From Marinobacter sp. ELB17 (GTDB taxonomy: Bacteria > Pseudomonadota > Gammaproteobacteria > Pseudomonadales > Oleiphilaceae): a stretch of 64,000 bases of DNA. The notes beneath the pieces were generated by a model. The model ran no database searches and was not told the DNA's origin. It saw only the letters and a program-made list of their open reading frames with translations. Shown here piece after piece: positions 53,956-63,954 of the stretch. The stretch is taken from assembly GCF_000169375.1 (NCBI RefSeq), contig NZ_AAXY01000004.1:124001-188000 (forward strand), given 5' to 3'. Each line of letters starts with the position of its first letter. Within the stretch, counting starts at the first letter, position 1. The position numbers and the translations under genes are program-made.

Positions 53956-55980
53956 CTAAGCCGTGGCAACCTTGAACTCGTTGGCCAGGTCATGCAGTTG
54001 GCGCGCCAGGCGAGCCTGCTCTTCAGTCACCTGGGTGATTTCCTGGGAGCCGGTCAGGGTCAGCAGTGCTGATTCGCTAACCGATTCCATATTGCCGGCG
54101 ACCTCTCGGGTGACCGATACCTGCTCCTCAGAAGAAGCGGCAATCTGCGTGGCCATGCCTGAAATGTTGTTAACGTCGGCCAGAATATCCGCAAAGGTCT
54201 GTTCCAGCTCTTCGGCCTGTTGGCTGGTTTCAGTCGCCAACTTGTGGCTACTTATGATGGATCGGCTGGCGCTTGCGGTCATATCCGTCACGCCCTTGAT
54301 GATATCTTCGATGCGGGTGGTCGATTCATGGGTCTGGCGTGCCAGAGTCCGCACTTCGTCGGCTACCACCGCAAAGCCGCGGCCGTGCTCACCGGCGCGG
54401 GCGGCTTCAATAGCGGCGTTCAGGGCCAGCAGGTTGGTCTGTTCTGCTACCTGACGAATCACATTGACTACGTCACTGATATGGCTGCTGCGCTCCTCCA
54501 GCTCTGCAATCACCTTATTAACCTGCTGCACCGAATCTGCCAGCGAGCGGATACGGCTAACACTGCTGTGCAGCACTTGCTCGCCGGTTTTGCTTTTCGC
54601 CATAGCGCTGTTGGCCGCATCTGCCACCTGCTGCACGTTGCGTGAAATTTCTTCTGACGTGGCAGACATTTCTTCGGTTGCCGCTGCAACCTGCTCGATC
54701 TGTTGCTGCTGGCTGCGGATTTGCTCCGCATTATGGCTCGCGGTGGAGCTGGTCTCTTCGGTCGCCGTGGCTAGCTGTATGCTGGACTGGTCGATCAGTT
54801 TCAGTGCTCGCCCGAACACACTGAATAACTCGTTGGTGGCTTTACCAAAGGACCCAAGTTCATCGCTGCTGGTAATCACAATGGGCTGGCGCAGATCTTT
54901 GTTGTCCATGGCAAAACGGATGCCGTCGAGTAAATTGGTTATTTGCCGGTTAATCGCATGAACAAGAAGTACCATCAGCACCAGGGCAATCAGCGCAGCC
55001 AGGCTCGCCAGCACTATTGCGGTGATAAGTTTTGAGCGAGCGTTGTCAACGTGGTGTTGGGCTCTGTTGTGGGTTTCATCCAATATCAGGATGCGAACCT
55101 GGTTCATGGCTTGAATACGGTTGGTGGTTGCGTCGAACCATCCATTGGTATCAAGAGCGTATATACCCGCGGCCGAACTGAACAGTGTGTTGCGCATTTC
55201 AGTCAAGGCAAGGCTTTGGTTCGACGCTTCAAAATCCACCAGTCTCTGGCGCCGTGGTGAGGCCCTCGGCAGCATGGCAATGGCTGCGCTCATGTGCCCG
55301 CTTTGTGCACCGGCTAATTCAGCCAGCTGCTGCAGACGGCCCAGATTGAAATCACCGGCGTTGATCAATGATGCGCCCTGGGCCCTCTCAAACCCTGCGT
55401 TCTCGGCGGCCTCAGCCATATTCAAATAAGCGTTTACCTGGCGGGTCAGTTCGGCGTTGTCGGTGCGGCGGATAATCAATGGAATGCGGTCAATCAGCTG
55501 GCGGATCAAAGCCGTATAGCGCGCTGCTGATTCCGGGGGTGTCACGCGGCCATCCAGTACGGATTGACGCAAAGTGGCCAGGTTCGACAGGCTGCTTTGA
55601 GATTCTTCGATAGTGGACAGAACACCAGGATCAAATTTTTGGGCCTGCATCATATCGGGTAGCTGGCGACGGTATTCTGCCAGCTGTTGATCGGTGCGCT
55701 GTTGCTGGGTTTGCAGCGCCTGTACTGCGGCGCGTCTTTCATCGCTGCCGGCAACGCTGGACAACACAACGGCGGAACGGCCGCGCTCTACCTGAAGAGC
55801 GTCGAGCACAGGATCGGCAAGGGCCACGAGGTCAGTCATGCCCTGCAGTTCACGCATCCCTTTTAAATCACCATAGTTGCTGATGACGCTTTGGCTGGCG
55901 AACAACAGCATGGCCAAAAGCACCGGTAAAACAAGAGCTATCAGTTTGCTGCGCATAGATAACGATCTAAGCCAATTCAT
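53956..55980 (-). CDS. Methyl-accepting chemotaxis protein with nitrate/nitrite-sensing (NIT) domain
   Basis: 674-residue chemoreceptor. TM1 is at about 10-30. The periplasmic NIT domain (about 35-310) has its [14 protein letters not shown] opening and [17 protein letters not shown] motifs. TM2 at about 325-345 is followed by HAMP and the cytoplasmic signalling domain with the hairpin tip [28 protein letters not shown]. It most likely guides the cell toward nitrate. It is divergent from ubiU across a region with NarL and FNR sites. Confidence 0.9.
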   Translation of the reverse strand: MNWLRSLSMRSKLIALVLPVLLAMLLFASQSVISNYGDLKGMRELQGMTDLVALADPVLDALQVERGRSAVVLSSVAGSDERRAAVQALQTQQQRTDQQLAEYRRQLPDMMQAQKFDPGVLSTIEESQSSLSNLATLRQSVLDGRVTPPESAARYTALIRQLIDRIPLIIRRTDNAELTRQVNAYLNMAEAAENAGFERAQGASLINAGDFNLGRLQQLAELAGAQSGHMSAAIAMLPRASPRRQRLVDFEASNQSLALTEMRNTLFSSAAGIYALDTNGWFDATTNRIQAMNQVRILILDETHNRAQHHVDNARSKLITAIVLASLAALIALVLMVLLVHAINRQITNLLDGIRFAMDNKDLRQPIVITSSDELGSFGKATNELFSVFGRALKLIDQSSIQLATATEETSSTASHNAEQIRSQQQQIEQVAAATEEMSATSEEISRNVQQVADAANSAMAKSKTGEQVLHSSVSRIRSLADSVQQVNKVIAELEERSSHISDVVNVIRQVAEQTNLLALNAAIEAARAGEHGRGFAVVADEVRTLARQTHESTTRIEDIIKGVTDMTASASRSIISSHKLATETSQQAEELEQTFADILADVNNISGMATQIAASSEEQVSVTREVAGNMESVSESALLTLTGSQEITQVTEEQARLARQLHDLANEFKVATA

Positions 55981-56170
55981 AGCGTTCTCCTGCGCAGAGG
56001 GCCGGTTTTTGATGGTGAGTCAGGCGTGCCTGTCTTTTTGGTGTAAAGGATTAAACCAAGACCAGTCGGGAGAAGTGTGCTCATGGGAATCTGACAACTT
56101 AAGATGTGGACGGTGGTGGGAGTCTAAGAAAGAAGCAGATTAACGTCTAGCTTAGTATTACTACGCAGAA

Positions 56171-56186
56171 TACCTATCTAGGGGTA
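56171..56186. promoter_or_regulatory. NarL/NarP-type 7-2-7 site, ubiU/mcp
   Basis: TACCTAT-CT-AGGGGTA: both halves (TACCTAT and, in reverse, TACCCCT) fit TACYYMT exactly. It is 82 bases upstream of ubiU and 191 bases upstream of the NIT chemoreceptor gene. Confidence 0.72.
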
Positions 56187-56198
56187 TCTGGTGGGCCC

Positions 56199-56246
56199 CT
56201 GACAAAGGTCAATGCACTGCAGATTGCACGGCGTATGGTTTCGTAA
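56199..56246 (+). promoter_or_regulatory. ubiU promoter with FNR/DNR box
   Basis: CTGACAAAGGTCAA (56199-56212) differs from TTGACN4GTCAA by one base. TATGGT at 56234-56239 is a -10 candidate, placing the box centre at about -41. It lies 13 bases after the NarL site. Confidence 0.68.
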
Positions 56247-56267
56247 CTCTATGTATGGAAGACGGTT

Positions 56268-57263
56268 ATGGAACTTGTATGTCCGGCCGGCAGCTTGCCG
56301 GCGCTGAAAGCAGCGGTGGATAACGGCGCCAACGCGGTTTACATTGGTTTTAAAGACAGCACCAATGCTCGCCAGTTTAAAGGTTTGAATTTTAACGACA
56401 AACGCGCAGCAGAAGGCATTGAGTACGCCCACAAAAACGGCGCGCGGGTGTTCTGTGCAATCAACACCTTTCCTCAGCCTCAGGGCTGGAAAACCTGGAT
56501 CTCCGCGGTAGACCGAGCCGCAAGGCTGGGCATAGATGCGTTGATTCTGGCAGACATGGGATTGTTGGATTATGCCGCTAGCCGCTACCCCCAAATAGAC
56601 AGGCATTTGTCTGTACAGGGGTCAGCAACCAGCTACGAAGCGTTACGCTTTTATAAAGATAATTTTGGCATTCGTCGTGCGGTGTTGCCACGGGTGCTAT
56701 CGCTGGACCAGATTCGCGGCCTGGCGAAGCACAGCCCGGTAGAGCTTGAAGTGTTCGCCTTTGGCAGCCTGTGCATTATGGCCGAAGGCCGCTGTTACTT
56801 GTCTTCCTATATCACCGATGAATCTCCTAACACCCGCGGTGCCTGCTCGCCGGCCAAAGCCGTGCGCTGGCAGGAAACTCTGCAGGGATTGGAATCGCGG
56901 CTTAATGGCATCCTGATTGACCGCTACGGCAAGGGCGAATCCGCCGGTTACCCAACCCTGTGCAAAGGTCGCTTTGAAGTAGAAGGTAGCGTTTACCATG
57001 CCATTGAAGAACCGGTCAGCCTGAATACCATAGACCTGCTTCCGCAGTTGCAAGAACTGGGCATCAGCGCGGTGAAAATAGAAGGCCGCCAGCGCAGTCC
57101 TGCTTATATCGCCGACGTGGCCCGCACCTGGCGCCAGGCTCTGGACAGGCTTGAAAATAGCGCCGCTGAATTTGCGGTAGACCCGGCCTGGAATGCCACT
57201 CTGGCAGGTTTGTCAGAAGGCGGCTTGACCACCATCGGCGCCTATCACCGCAAATGGAAATAA
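56268..57263 (+). CDS. ubiU: UbiU, O2-independent ubiquinone hydroxylation protein (U32 family)
   Basis: 331-residue member of the peptidase-U32-like family that, with UbiV, hydroxylates ubiquinone precursors without oxygen, using prephenate as oxygen donor. The start MELVCPAGSLPALKAAV is typical. Cluster cysteines are in GSLCIMAEGRCYLSS, RGACSPA and TLCKGRF, giving a 4Fe-4S centre. KIEGRQRSPAYI is the conserved end block. The stop is followed within 13 bases by the ubiV start. Confidence 0.93.
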   Translation: MELVCPAGSLPALKAAVDNGANAVYIGFKDSTNARQFKGLNFNDKRAAEGIEYAHKNGARVFCAINTFPQPQGWKTWISAVDRAARLGIDALILADMGLLDYAASRYPQIDRHLSVQGSATSYEALRFYKDNFGIRRAVLPRVLSLDQIRGLAKHSPVELEVFAFGSLCIMAEGRCYLSSYITDESPNTRGACSPAKAVRWQETLQGLESRLNGILIDRYGKGESAGYPTLCKGRFEVEGSVYHAIEEPVSLNTIDLLPQLQELGISAVKIEGRQRSPAYIADVARTWRQALDRLENSAAEFAVDPAWNATLAGLSEGGLTTIGAYHRKWK

Positions 57264-57276
57264 GGTGAAATATCCT

Positions 57277-58191
57277 ATGCTCAAACTCTCATTAGGCCCT
57301 GTACTTTGGTTTTGGTCACGGCAAACCGTGTTTGATTTCTACGCCAACGCTGCGGAATGGCCGGTAGACACGGTGTACCTGGGTGAAACCGTATGCGCCC
57401 GCCGCCGCGAACTGAAACTCGCCGACTGGCTAGAAATCGCGGACGTACTGAAAGACGCTGGCAAGCAGGTGGTGCTGTCCACCCAAACCCTGATTGAATC
57501 CGAAGCTGATCTGCGCCTGCTGCGCCGCATTTGCAGTCAACAGGATTACCTGATTGAAGCCAATGACCAAAGCGCGCTGCAGCTGGCCAGTAGCAATAAT
57601 TTGCCCTTTGTAACGGGGCCAGGCTTGAACATTTACAACGTTGCGACGTTGAAGGTGCTGGCAAAGCGGGGTTTGAAGGGATGGAACCTGCCCGTGGAGC
57701 TGGGCCGTGAAACTCTGGTCGAGCTGATTACAGAGCTAAAAGCCGAAGGCCTGGATTTGCCGGCGGAAGTGTTTGCCTGGGGTTTTTTACCGTTGGCCTG
57801 GTCGTCGCGCTGCTTTACCGCACGCCATTACAACCTGCCAAAAGACAACTGTGAATTTCGCTGCCTACAGCATCCAGATGGTTTGGAACTGCGGTCCCGT
57901 GAAGCCCAGGAGCTGTTTCGCCTGAACGGTACATCGACCTTGTCTGGCGCCCGTTATGATTTATTGCGGGAGCTTCCGGATATGGTCGCCATGGGTGTTG
58001 ATACCGTGCGTTTGAGTCCGGAACACCAAGGTATGGCCGAGGTGGTGCAGCGCTTTGATCAGGTGCGACGGGGTGAAATGCCAGATATTGACCCACTGCA
58101 ATTGGTGGAAGCGCCCCCCTGTAACGGCTACTGGTACGGCAAACCGGGGATGGATCTGGTGGCGGATCGGCTTTGGGCACCGATGGTATAA
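57277..58191 (+). CDS. ubiV: UbiV, O2-independent ubiquinone hydroxylation protein (U32 family)
   Basis: 304-residue partner of UbiU, also with a 4Fe-4S cluster. I chose ATG 57277 after AAGGTG, which overlaps the ubiU stop; a GTG at 57265 is an alternative. SLGPVLWFW opens the protein, [17 protein letters not shown] and [21 protein letters not shown] hold the four cluster cysteines, and [12 protein letters not shown] closes it. Its presence shows that the cell makes ubiquinone anaerobically, in line with denitrification. Confidence 0.92.
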   Translation: MLKLSLGPVLWFWSRQTVFDFYANAAEWPVDTVYLGETVCARRRELKLADWLEIADVLKDAGKQVVLSTQTLIESEADLRLLRRICSQQDYLIEANDQSALQLASSNNLPFVTGPGLNIYNVATLKVLAKRGLKGWNLPVELGRETLVELITELKAEGLDLPAEVFAWGFLPLAWSSRCFTARHYNLPKDNCEFRCLQHPDGLELRSREAQELFRLNGTSTLSGARYDLLRELPDMVAMGVDTVRLSPEHQGMAEVVQRFDQVRRGEMPDIDPLQLVEAPPCNGYWYGKPGMDLVADRLWAPMV

Positions 58192-58267
58192 AGCGTCATT
58201 AAATTTCCTTACGCTGCGCCTAAAACATGTATATAATATAAATCTATTTTGTTGTCGGAGCCTCACC

Positions 58268-59359
58268 ATGTTTTTTTGGCAGTACAAACAGCGGGCTAAA
58301 GTGCTTGAGCTGGAGTTGTCTGCGGTACATAACAGTGTGGCGCAGCTCAACGAAGACAAACGTCTTCTTGAACTCCGGTTCGAAGCAGAAGCCAGCGCGC
58401 TAGAGGAGGTAAAAACGCAGCAGGCGTTGAGCCGACGTTTGATGGCAGGGCTAGGCCAGTTTGGCAATTCACTGAAAGAACTGAAGGGTTCTTTCAGTGA
58501 ATTGTCGCAGCTTCTGGGGTCCCGCCGCAGTGAGGCGCTGAGGACACGAGATGAATCCGGACAAGTAAGAGACCGGATGGTATCGCTGGTGCAAAGACTA
58601 GGAGATGCCCGCAATAGTGCTGCCAGCTCGGCACGGGATATGGACTCTTTGGAATCTGAAACTGGCAGCATTACATCACTGGTGGATGTAATTGACGGTG
58701 TTTCTGACCAAACGTCGCTGTTGGCATTGAATGCGAGCATTGAGGCTGCCCGCGCTGGCGAACATGGGCGCGGGTTCAGTGTGGTGGCAACAGAGGTCAG
58801 AAATCTTGCCTTCCGTGCAGGCGAGGCTACCCAAGAAATTGAGTCAGCCATCGAGCGTATTCGAACGCAGACAAAAATTGTGGCCGGGGCCAGCCGTTCT
58901 AATAGCGAAGAAATGGAAAAGCTTGCCGCAGAGGCTGATGGCGCACGCGAACGGTTGCTGATGTTGATTGATATGGCCGGTACGTCTTCGGATGCATTAG
59001 GGCACGCCGCTGTATTGTCTGAAATTGAGTTGGCCAATCTTGAAGAGCTCGACATTAAGCTGACCGTATACCAGATTCTGGCAGGTCTTTCTGACAAGGC
59101 AGCCGACAGCTTGCCTGACGCCACGGAGTGCGCATTGGGGCAATGGTATTATCAAGGGGGAGGCCATAAACAGTTCGCGGGCCAGGTGGATTTTAGAGCC
59201 ATTGAAGAGCCCCATCGGCTGGTACACATTTATGCCAAAGACGCTGTGCGAGCTCATCATGACGGCCGCGCAGAAGATGCTTTAAAGGCCTTGGAGGCGA
59301 TGGAAAGCAACAACCTGGACGTGATGGCGCGCTTGCGTCGCTTGGTTGCGAGAGGCTAG
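58268..59359 (+). CDS. Soluble chemoreceptor-like protein with degenerate CZB domain
   Basis: 363-residue protein without transmembrane segments. An N-terminal coiled coil (about 5-60) is followed by a short MCP signalling domain with [27 protein letters not shown], and a C-terminal chemoreceptor zinc-binding domain with [12 protein letters not shown] and [14 protein letters not shown]. Three of the four CZB zinc ligands (Cys and two His) are present; the first His is replaced by Glu in [17 protein letters not shown] at 58232-58237 may be its -10. It lies just after ubiV. Confidence 0.83.
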   Translation: MFFWQYKQRAKVLELELSAVHNSVAQLNEDKRLLELRFEAEASALEEVKTQQALSRRLMAGLGQFGNSLKELKGSFSELSQLLGSRRSEALRTRDESGQVRDRMVSLVQRLGDARNSAASSARDMDSLESETGSITSLVDVIDGVSDQTSLLALNASIEAARAGEHGRGFSVVATEVRNLAFRAGEATQEIESAIERIRTQTKIVAGASRSNSEEMEKLAAEADGARERLLMLIDMAGTSSDALGHAAVLSEIELANLEELDIKLTVYQILAGLSDKAADSLPDATECALGQWYYQGGGHKQFAGQVDFRAIEEPHRLVHIYAKDAVRAHHDGRAEDALKALEAMESNNLDVMARLRRLVARG

Positions 59360-59471
59360 ATAGTTGAAAACGATACTTTGGAACGAGAAGGCCCAGACAT
59401 GCATCGGAAGTGATTGCTGTTCATTTTCAAACCGTGGCTGCCGCAAATAACTACTGGAAGTAATACATGCT

Positions 59472-59494
59472 GTGGCGACTGTTGATGTCGCCAC
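59472..59494. terminator. Hairpin without clear U-tract after the CZB chemoreceptor
   Basis: Perfect 8-bp stem GTGGCGAC/GTCGCCAC around TGTTGAT. It lies between the plus-strand chemoreceptor gene and the minus-strand sdhB-like gene (convergent). The lack of a T-run makes its role uncertain. Confidence 0.35.
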
Positions 59495-59588
59495 TGTAGC
59501 CATCGTGATGGGCTCAAAGATAGTTAGAACGGAAACAATTGGCGGATATTGGGTCAAATGATCTGAACCAGCAAATGGACATGGCTGA

Positions 59589-60302
59589 CTATACCTGTTC
59601 CCGCAGCAGCATCGTTTTGATATGGCCAATGGCCTTCATGGGGTTGAGCCCTTTCGGACAGTACGCCATGCAATTACCTATCCCACGGCAGCGAAACACA
59701 CTGAACGGATCGCCCAGTTTTGCCAAACGCTCGCGGGTGGCAGTGTCCCGTGAGTCCACCAAAAACCGGTTAGCTTGAAGCAAGCCCGCTGGTCCGATGT
59801 ATTTCTCCGGATTCCACCACCAAGACGGACAGGCAGATGAGCAGCAAGCACAGAGAATGCATTCGTACAATCCATCAAGTTTTGCGCGGTCCTCCGGGCT
59901 TTGCAGTCTTTCGATCGCTGGATTTGGGGTGTCGGTGATCAACCATGGTTGAATACGTTCGTACTGCTTGAAGAACAGTGCTTGGTCAACCACCAAATCG
60001 CGGATCACGGGCATACCTGGTAGTGGGCGAATTTCCAGAACGTTCTTCTTACCCAAGGCGTCCGCGACCGCACTAATGCAACCCAGGCCATTGCGGCCAT
60101 TCATGCTGAGCCCGTCAGAGCCACAAACACCTTCTCGACAAGAGCGCCGGAACGTGAGCGTGGTATCCCGGGTTTTCAGGTGCTCCAGTACATCCAGCAC
60201 CATGCGGCTTCGGAACTCGTCGCCCACCTCAACATCCTGGTTGTAAGGTATTTCATCCTGCTCGGGGTTATAGCGGTATAGCCTGACGATAAAACCACTC
60301 AT
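59589..60302 (-). CDS. Orphan succinate dehydrogenase/fumarate reductase iron-sulfur subunit (SdhB-like)
   Basis: 237-residue protein that closely follows SdhB. The 2Fe-2S motif is SCREGVCGSDGLSMNGRNGLGC, and the 4Fe-4S/3Fe-4S ligands are in CILCACCSSACP and CRGIGNCMAYCPKGL. I chose ATG 60302 (MSGFIVRLYRYNPEQDE); a longer frame upstream is noise. The flavoprotein (sdhA) and membrane anchors (sdhCD) are absent here, so it is either a spare subunit for an sdh complex elsewhere or works with other partners. Confidence 0.88.
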   Translation of the reverse strand: MSGFIVRLYRYNPEQDEIPYNQDVEVGDEFRSRMVLDVLEHLKTRDTTLTFRRSCREGVCGSDGLSMNGRNGLGCISAVADALGKKNVLEIRPLPGMPVIRDLVVDQALFFKQYERIQPWLITDTPNPAIERLQSPEDRAKLDGLYECILCACCSSACPSWWWNPEKYIGPAGLLQANRFLVDSRDTATRERLAKLGDPFSVFRCRGIGNCMAYCPKGLNPMKAIGHIKTMLLREQV

Positions 60303-60746
60303 GGCGTTGTTCCCCCAAGCATCGGCTTGATGCCCTAGAAAAAAAGAAGTATTCAGTTTGAAGGTTAGCAGATGATCCAAACAAACAAGCGGAATGTGCA
60401 AAAAAAGAACCCGATGCCACGCGCCATCAATTAACGATGGTAAATTCATTCTGGCGGATGCTGTTACATATCCAACCTGCCGATTTCTCGCGATTGCAGG
60501 CGGGCCTCGGTCTGCTGGTTGGCGGCCAGTTCCCGAAACAGATCCGCTTCCCGAGTGTTTTGGGCCAGGAAAGATCGTCATCGCCTTGGCTGCTGTCCAG
60601 GGTTTCATATTGCTTCTCCAGCGTTTCGTGGTAGCAGCCGAGAGTGCAACGGGCCCGAAAGCGTATACGCCAGAACCTGTTCTAATTACCAGCTTGCGGG
60701 TGCACAGACAGATCTCGGGTGACGCCGAACAATAAGCCCCCAGTCG
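60303..60746. other. Gene-free stretch with possible degraded coding remnant
   Basis: About 440 bases without a credible gene. On the minus strand one frame reads LEKQYETLDSSQGDDDLSWP and, after a one-base shift near a CCAAAAC run (about 60570), continues as READLFRELAANQQTEARLQ then a stop. This looks like a decayed protein end, but I cannot assign a family. It may also hold the promoter of the sdhB-like gene. Confidence 0.35.
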
Positions 60747-61778
60747 TCAATCGTGCAGTTTCGCCGGCTTGAACGATCGCACAAGTCCAACAAAAGTCAC
60801 TGCCCAGGCCGCGAGGGCAAGATAGAAAAAGCTGATGGGTATGAAATCAAGAAAGTGAAAGCCCAGAGCAGCCGCCATTTCATGGGTACTGGCGGCGTAC
60901 ATACCCAAAGGGAACACCGCACCCCAATACAAAGGGTCATATTCCAGTGGGAAGCGCTTATAAACGTGCCGCCATATACCCAGAATAAAAAGCATGGGTA
61001 TCCACCAGGTTCCAGTTGCCCAATAAAAAACCGAAAAGCCTTTTAGAAATGGCAGCAGTGAATCCAGAAAAGGCGCATCTTTAACGTTCACGATCAGCAA
61101 CGAGCCGGCCAGTGTCGAAATGGCCATGGCGCCCATATTTATCCAGTACGGGGGCGCAAGGTCACTAGGGGAAAACTTGAAAAACGTATAGCGATAGAAG
61201 ATTAACGACATCATCCAGATGTACAGCATACCGCCCCAGAGCCACATGGATAGCGCCAGAAAGTTAATGCCGAGTTTGTAAGGTTGTGGCATATCCACCG
61301 CAATCAACGCACTGAGTACCGCAATTGACTGGGTTGCCACCACCGCAAGCAGCCACCCTCCCGTAATGCCTTTATCCAGAGACGGCTTTTCCTCTTTGAC
61401 CGTGAACGCCGTAAATATGGTGTAGGTCAGCGTCAGCCAAAGCCAAAGCAGTATGGCAACCACCCAGAGAATTCGGCCGGCCAGAGTGTAATCCGTCAAC
61501 ATAATGAACTGGCTGCCAAGAACACTGGAGCCGGCAGGCAGGGTAAAAAACCCGGGACCACGAAGGTGATCTATAACATCGAGCAGGAATTCTCGACGAT
61601 ACCTCAGAAACCTGGCAAATGTAGCCGCCCACAAAACCCCGTAGAAGCCTATGTTTACAGTGAACAGGCTGATGGCTATCAGATCAAAACCCAGCATGTG
61701 AGCGGTTAACGATATGATGCCGGTTGCCATCACAATGCCAAAATAGGCCGGTGACAGGCTTTTTAGATCGTGTTTCAT
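60747..61778 (-). CDS. TehA/SLAC1-type channel or dicarboxylate transporter (TDT family)
   Basis: 343-residue protein with ten helices. SPAYFGIVMATGIISL is the N-terminal TDT signature, and the internal repeats carry the pore-lining Phe-type residues (FYRYTFF, YWATGTWWIP, PLYWGAVFPLGMYAA). Family members move malate, sulfite or anions; TehA confers tellurite tolerance in high copy. No neighbour reveals the substrate. Confidence 0.83.
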   Translation of the reverse strand: MKHDLKSLSPAYFGIVMATGIISLTAHMLGFDLIAISLFTVNIGFYGVLWAATFARFLRYRREFLLDVIDHLRGPGFFTLPAGSSVLGSQFIMLTDYTLAGRILWVVAILLWLWLTLTYTIFTAFTVKEEKPSLDKGITGGWLLAVVATQSIAVLSALIAVDMPQPYKLGINFLALSMWLWGGMLYIWMMSLIFYRYTFFKFSPSDLAPPYWINMGAMAISTLAGSLLIVNVKDAPFLDSLLPFLKGFSVFYWATGTWWIPMLFILGIWRHVYKRFPLEYDPLYWGAVFPLGMYAASTHEMAAALGFHFLDFIPISFFYLALAAWAVTFVGLVRSFKPAKLHD

Positions 61779-61827
61779 ACCTTGGTCACCTGCAATGGCC
61801 GCATGCTTTAGCTCCGCGTAGCAAAAA

Positions 61828-62532
61828 TTACATCACGACCGATGCCGGACCAAATAACCGTCTCTCCCAGTCTTCGACCTGTTGTGTTTCAAGGCGTTGT
61901 TTCGCGAGCTGGCGAAGATTAGGGGAGAGCTCTTTCATCTCCGCCATGTTTGTAAGGGCGTGCTGATTCATGGTGTTTTCATAAAGCACGGACAATACCC
62001 GGCTAAGCGGCCAGTCTTCATGGGGACGCTCCTTGAGTATCAGCGTGTCTCCGTTGCTGATCATGCCGAGCTGCAGAACCCGGTAGTACCACCCTGTTCT
62101 AAGGCTGTTTTGCAGTCGGCGGGACATATCCGGTATGTCAAAGCGCAGATTCAGCCGCCAGCAGGGTTGGCGCGGCTGGGATACCTGAATGATGGCCTCT
62201 CCAAGCTCAAAAATATCTCCGGCGCAAACATCGGATTCGGTAAGTCCGTCAGTCACCAGGTTTTCGCCAAAAGCACCAGGTTGGCAATGTTCTGAGGCTG
62301 GAACAGGGAGCTTGCGCCGTAACCAAGCATAGTGGTCTGAGGCAAAATGATGCAACGCTTTTTCAGGACCGCCGTGGTGGCGCTTGTCACCCTGCTGGTC
62401 ATCGCTTAGGCCGCTGGCATTCAGGTAGGCGGAATCGATCTCCCGTTTGTGTATGCCCGTTAGCGTTTCGGTACCCGCAAGCTTTTCCAGGCTGCCAATC
62501 CTGAGCTGCCTGATCACAATGCATTTTGCCAT
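61828..62532 (-). CDS. MOSC-domain protein (YiiM-like)
   Basis: 234-residue protein. The MOSC domain has the GPEKALHHFASDHYAW start, GAFGENLVTDGLTES, and the conserved Cys in QPRQPCWRLNLRF that ligates molybdenum. YiiM-type members reduce N-hydroxylated compounds with the molybdenum cofactor. ATG 62532 follows the strong TAGGAGG site. It lies downstream of ubiT on the same strand. Confidence 0.86.
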   Translation of the reverse strand: MAKCIVIRQLRIGSLEKLAGTETLTGIHKREIDSAYLNASGLSDDQQGDKRHHGGPEKALHHFASDHYAWLRRKLPVPASEHCQPGAFGENLVTDGLTESDVCAGDIFELGEAIIQVSQPRQPCWRLNLRFDIPDMSRRLQNSLRTGWYYRVLQLGMISNGDTLILKERPHEDWPLSRVLSVLYENTMNQHALTNMAEMKELSPNLRQLAKQRLETQQVEDWERRLFGPASVVM

Positions 62533-62615
62533 GCAAAACCTCCTAAACTTCGTAAACCGAGGGAGCCATCCCATAGGGCGGCACGGATTTGATATGGCTC
62601 CAGCAGTAAAAGATT

Positions 62616-63176
62616 TCAGAAGAAAAGCAATTGGCGGATATTAAGTTTCCATTCCAGGCTGTCCAGCAGGTTTTTCAGTGCCAGGCCCAGTTCAGTGTCG
62701 CCCTCAATCACAATGCGGCGCTGGAAAAACAGCTGGTCTGGGTCCTGATTCTGTTCGGCCAGGGTTTTGAAAGCGCTCAGAGAACCCCGAATGGTCGCCT
62801 CACCTGGGCCGTCTACAATGCGCAGCCTGCCCGCCCAGAACCCAAAGGTGACGCCGGGCTGACCGCCATTCAGTTCCAGGCGAATTCTGTGCCCTTCAAA
62901 ATCATCAAACTCGCCGTCGGCAATGGCCTCGGCAAACAACCCGTTCAACGGCGCTTCGATGATCAGCTGCTTCAACACCAGCGGAATATGATGATCAATA
63001 GTGGCCAATAACGGAGAAGGCGAGGGTAGATACTCGTTCAGCAGCGCCAGTGAATCGGTCATTAACGGGTTAGCGATCAGTTTTTGGCTTGTGGCCTGCA
63101 CACGCGACATGCCTGGCAGGGTATGGAATGCGGTTAGCGAGGGGCGAGGCAAAAAGGTTGGCATGTGCAGGGCCAT
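62616..63176 (-). CDS. ubiT: UbiT, SCP2-domain anaerobic ubiquinone accessory factor
   Basis: 186-residue protein with an SCP2 lipid-binding domain (about 60-165). It has PLNGLFAEAIADGEFDDFEG, the IRGSLSAFKTLAEQNQDPDQ turn and RRIVIEGDTELGL. UbiT binds quinone precursors and is needed with UbiU and UbiV for O2-independent ubiquinone synthesis. The start follows CGGAGACACTC. It lies between the MOSC gene and narL, about 5 kb from ubiUV. Confidence 0.9.
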   Translation of the reverse strand: MALHMPTFLPRPSLTAFHTLPGMSRVQATSQKLIANPLMTDSLALLNEYLPSPSPLLATIDHHIPLVLKQLIIEAPLNGLFAEAIADGEFDDFEGHRIRLELNGGQPGVTFGFWAGRLRIVDGPGEATIRGSLSAFKTLAEQNQDPDQLFFQRRIVIEGDTELGLALKNLLDSLEWKLNIRQLLFF

Positions 63177-63268
63177 GAGTGTCTCCGTTGTTGGTCAAAC
63201 ACGCCGCTAAGGGCGCGTCTGGAAACACCTACATTAACCAAGGCTGGCCCGTGCCGCGTTGATATCGC

Positions 63269-63928
63269 TCAGCTCTTGTGCAGACCCTCTTCAACAGCCC
63301 ACACTGCGACTTCCACCCGCGACCGCAAATTGAGTTTTTTTAGCAAGTGCTTCACGTGCACTTTGACCGTGCCGTCGCTGATATCCAGCTTGCGGCCGAT
63401 CATCTTGTTAGACAGACCTTCGGCGATGAGATTCAGAATGTCTTTTTCTCTTGGCGTCAGGCTGTCGAAGTCTGGCCGCGCCGGCTGTTGCGATTTGTTA
63501 TTGCGCAGTGCGTCTGCCAGCAGGGAGGTAAGGCGTTCGCTGATGACCAGCTTTCCTACGGCGGCCTGGTGCAGCTGTTTAATCATATCCTCCGGTTCCA
63601 TATCCTTTAGAAGATAGCCGTCGGCACCAGCGCGTAATGCTTCAACCACATCGTCTTGCTGATCTGACACGGTGAACATAATAATGCGCGAGCTGATGTT
63701 GTGGGCTCGTAGCTGCCGCAAGGCTTCAATACCGCTCACATCCGGCATATTCAGATCCATCAGGATCAGGTCTGGCTCCAGTTCCAGAGCAATGCGCACG
63801 CCGTCCGTCGCATTGCTGGCCTCGCCTGCTACCTCAAGATCTGGTTCCATTTCGATCAGTTGCTTGATGCCCTTGCGCAATAAAGGGTGATCATCTATCA
63901 ACAATATGCTTGCAGGTGTATCAGACAT
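63269..63928 (-). CDS. narL: NarL-family nitrate/nitrite response regulator
   Basis: 219-residue two-component regulator. The receiver domain (about 1-125) has the acidic DD pair in LIDDHPLLR, phospho-acceptor D57 in [10 protein letters not shown], Thr/Ser in IIMFTVS and Lys in GYLLKDM. The LuxR-type HTH is [43 protein letters not shown]. It closely follows NarL. It is the likely binder of the TACYYMT palindromes found in this window. ATG 63928 is supported by AAAGAGAGAG. Confidence 0.92.
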   Translation of the reverse strand: MSDTPASILLIDDHPLLRKGIKQLIEMEPDLEVAGEASNATDGVRIALELEPDLILMDLNMPDVSGIEALRQLRAHNISSRIIMFTVSDQQDDVVEALRAGADGYLLKDMEPEDMIKQLHQAAVGKLVISERLTSLLADALRNNKSQQPARPDFDSLTPREKDILNLIAEGLSNKMIGRKLDISDGTVKVHVKHLLKKLNLRSRVEVAVWAVEEGLHKS

Positions 63929-63954
63929 GGCTCTCTCTTTGTGTGGGTAAACCG

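Noticed and set aside
57961-59124. 387-residue open frame antisense to the CZB chemoreceptor
   Set aside because: A Ser/Arg-rich reverse frame of a coiled-coil gene; no recognisable domain and it overlaps the clear ubiV and chemoreceptor genes.
59536-59550. 15-bp match (CAATTGGCGGATATT) to the end of ubiT at 62630-62644
   Set aside because: A match of this length is expected a few times by chance in 64 kb, and the flanks are unrelated.
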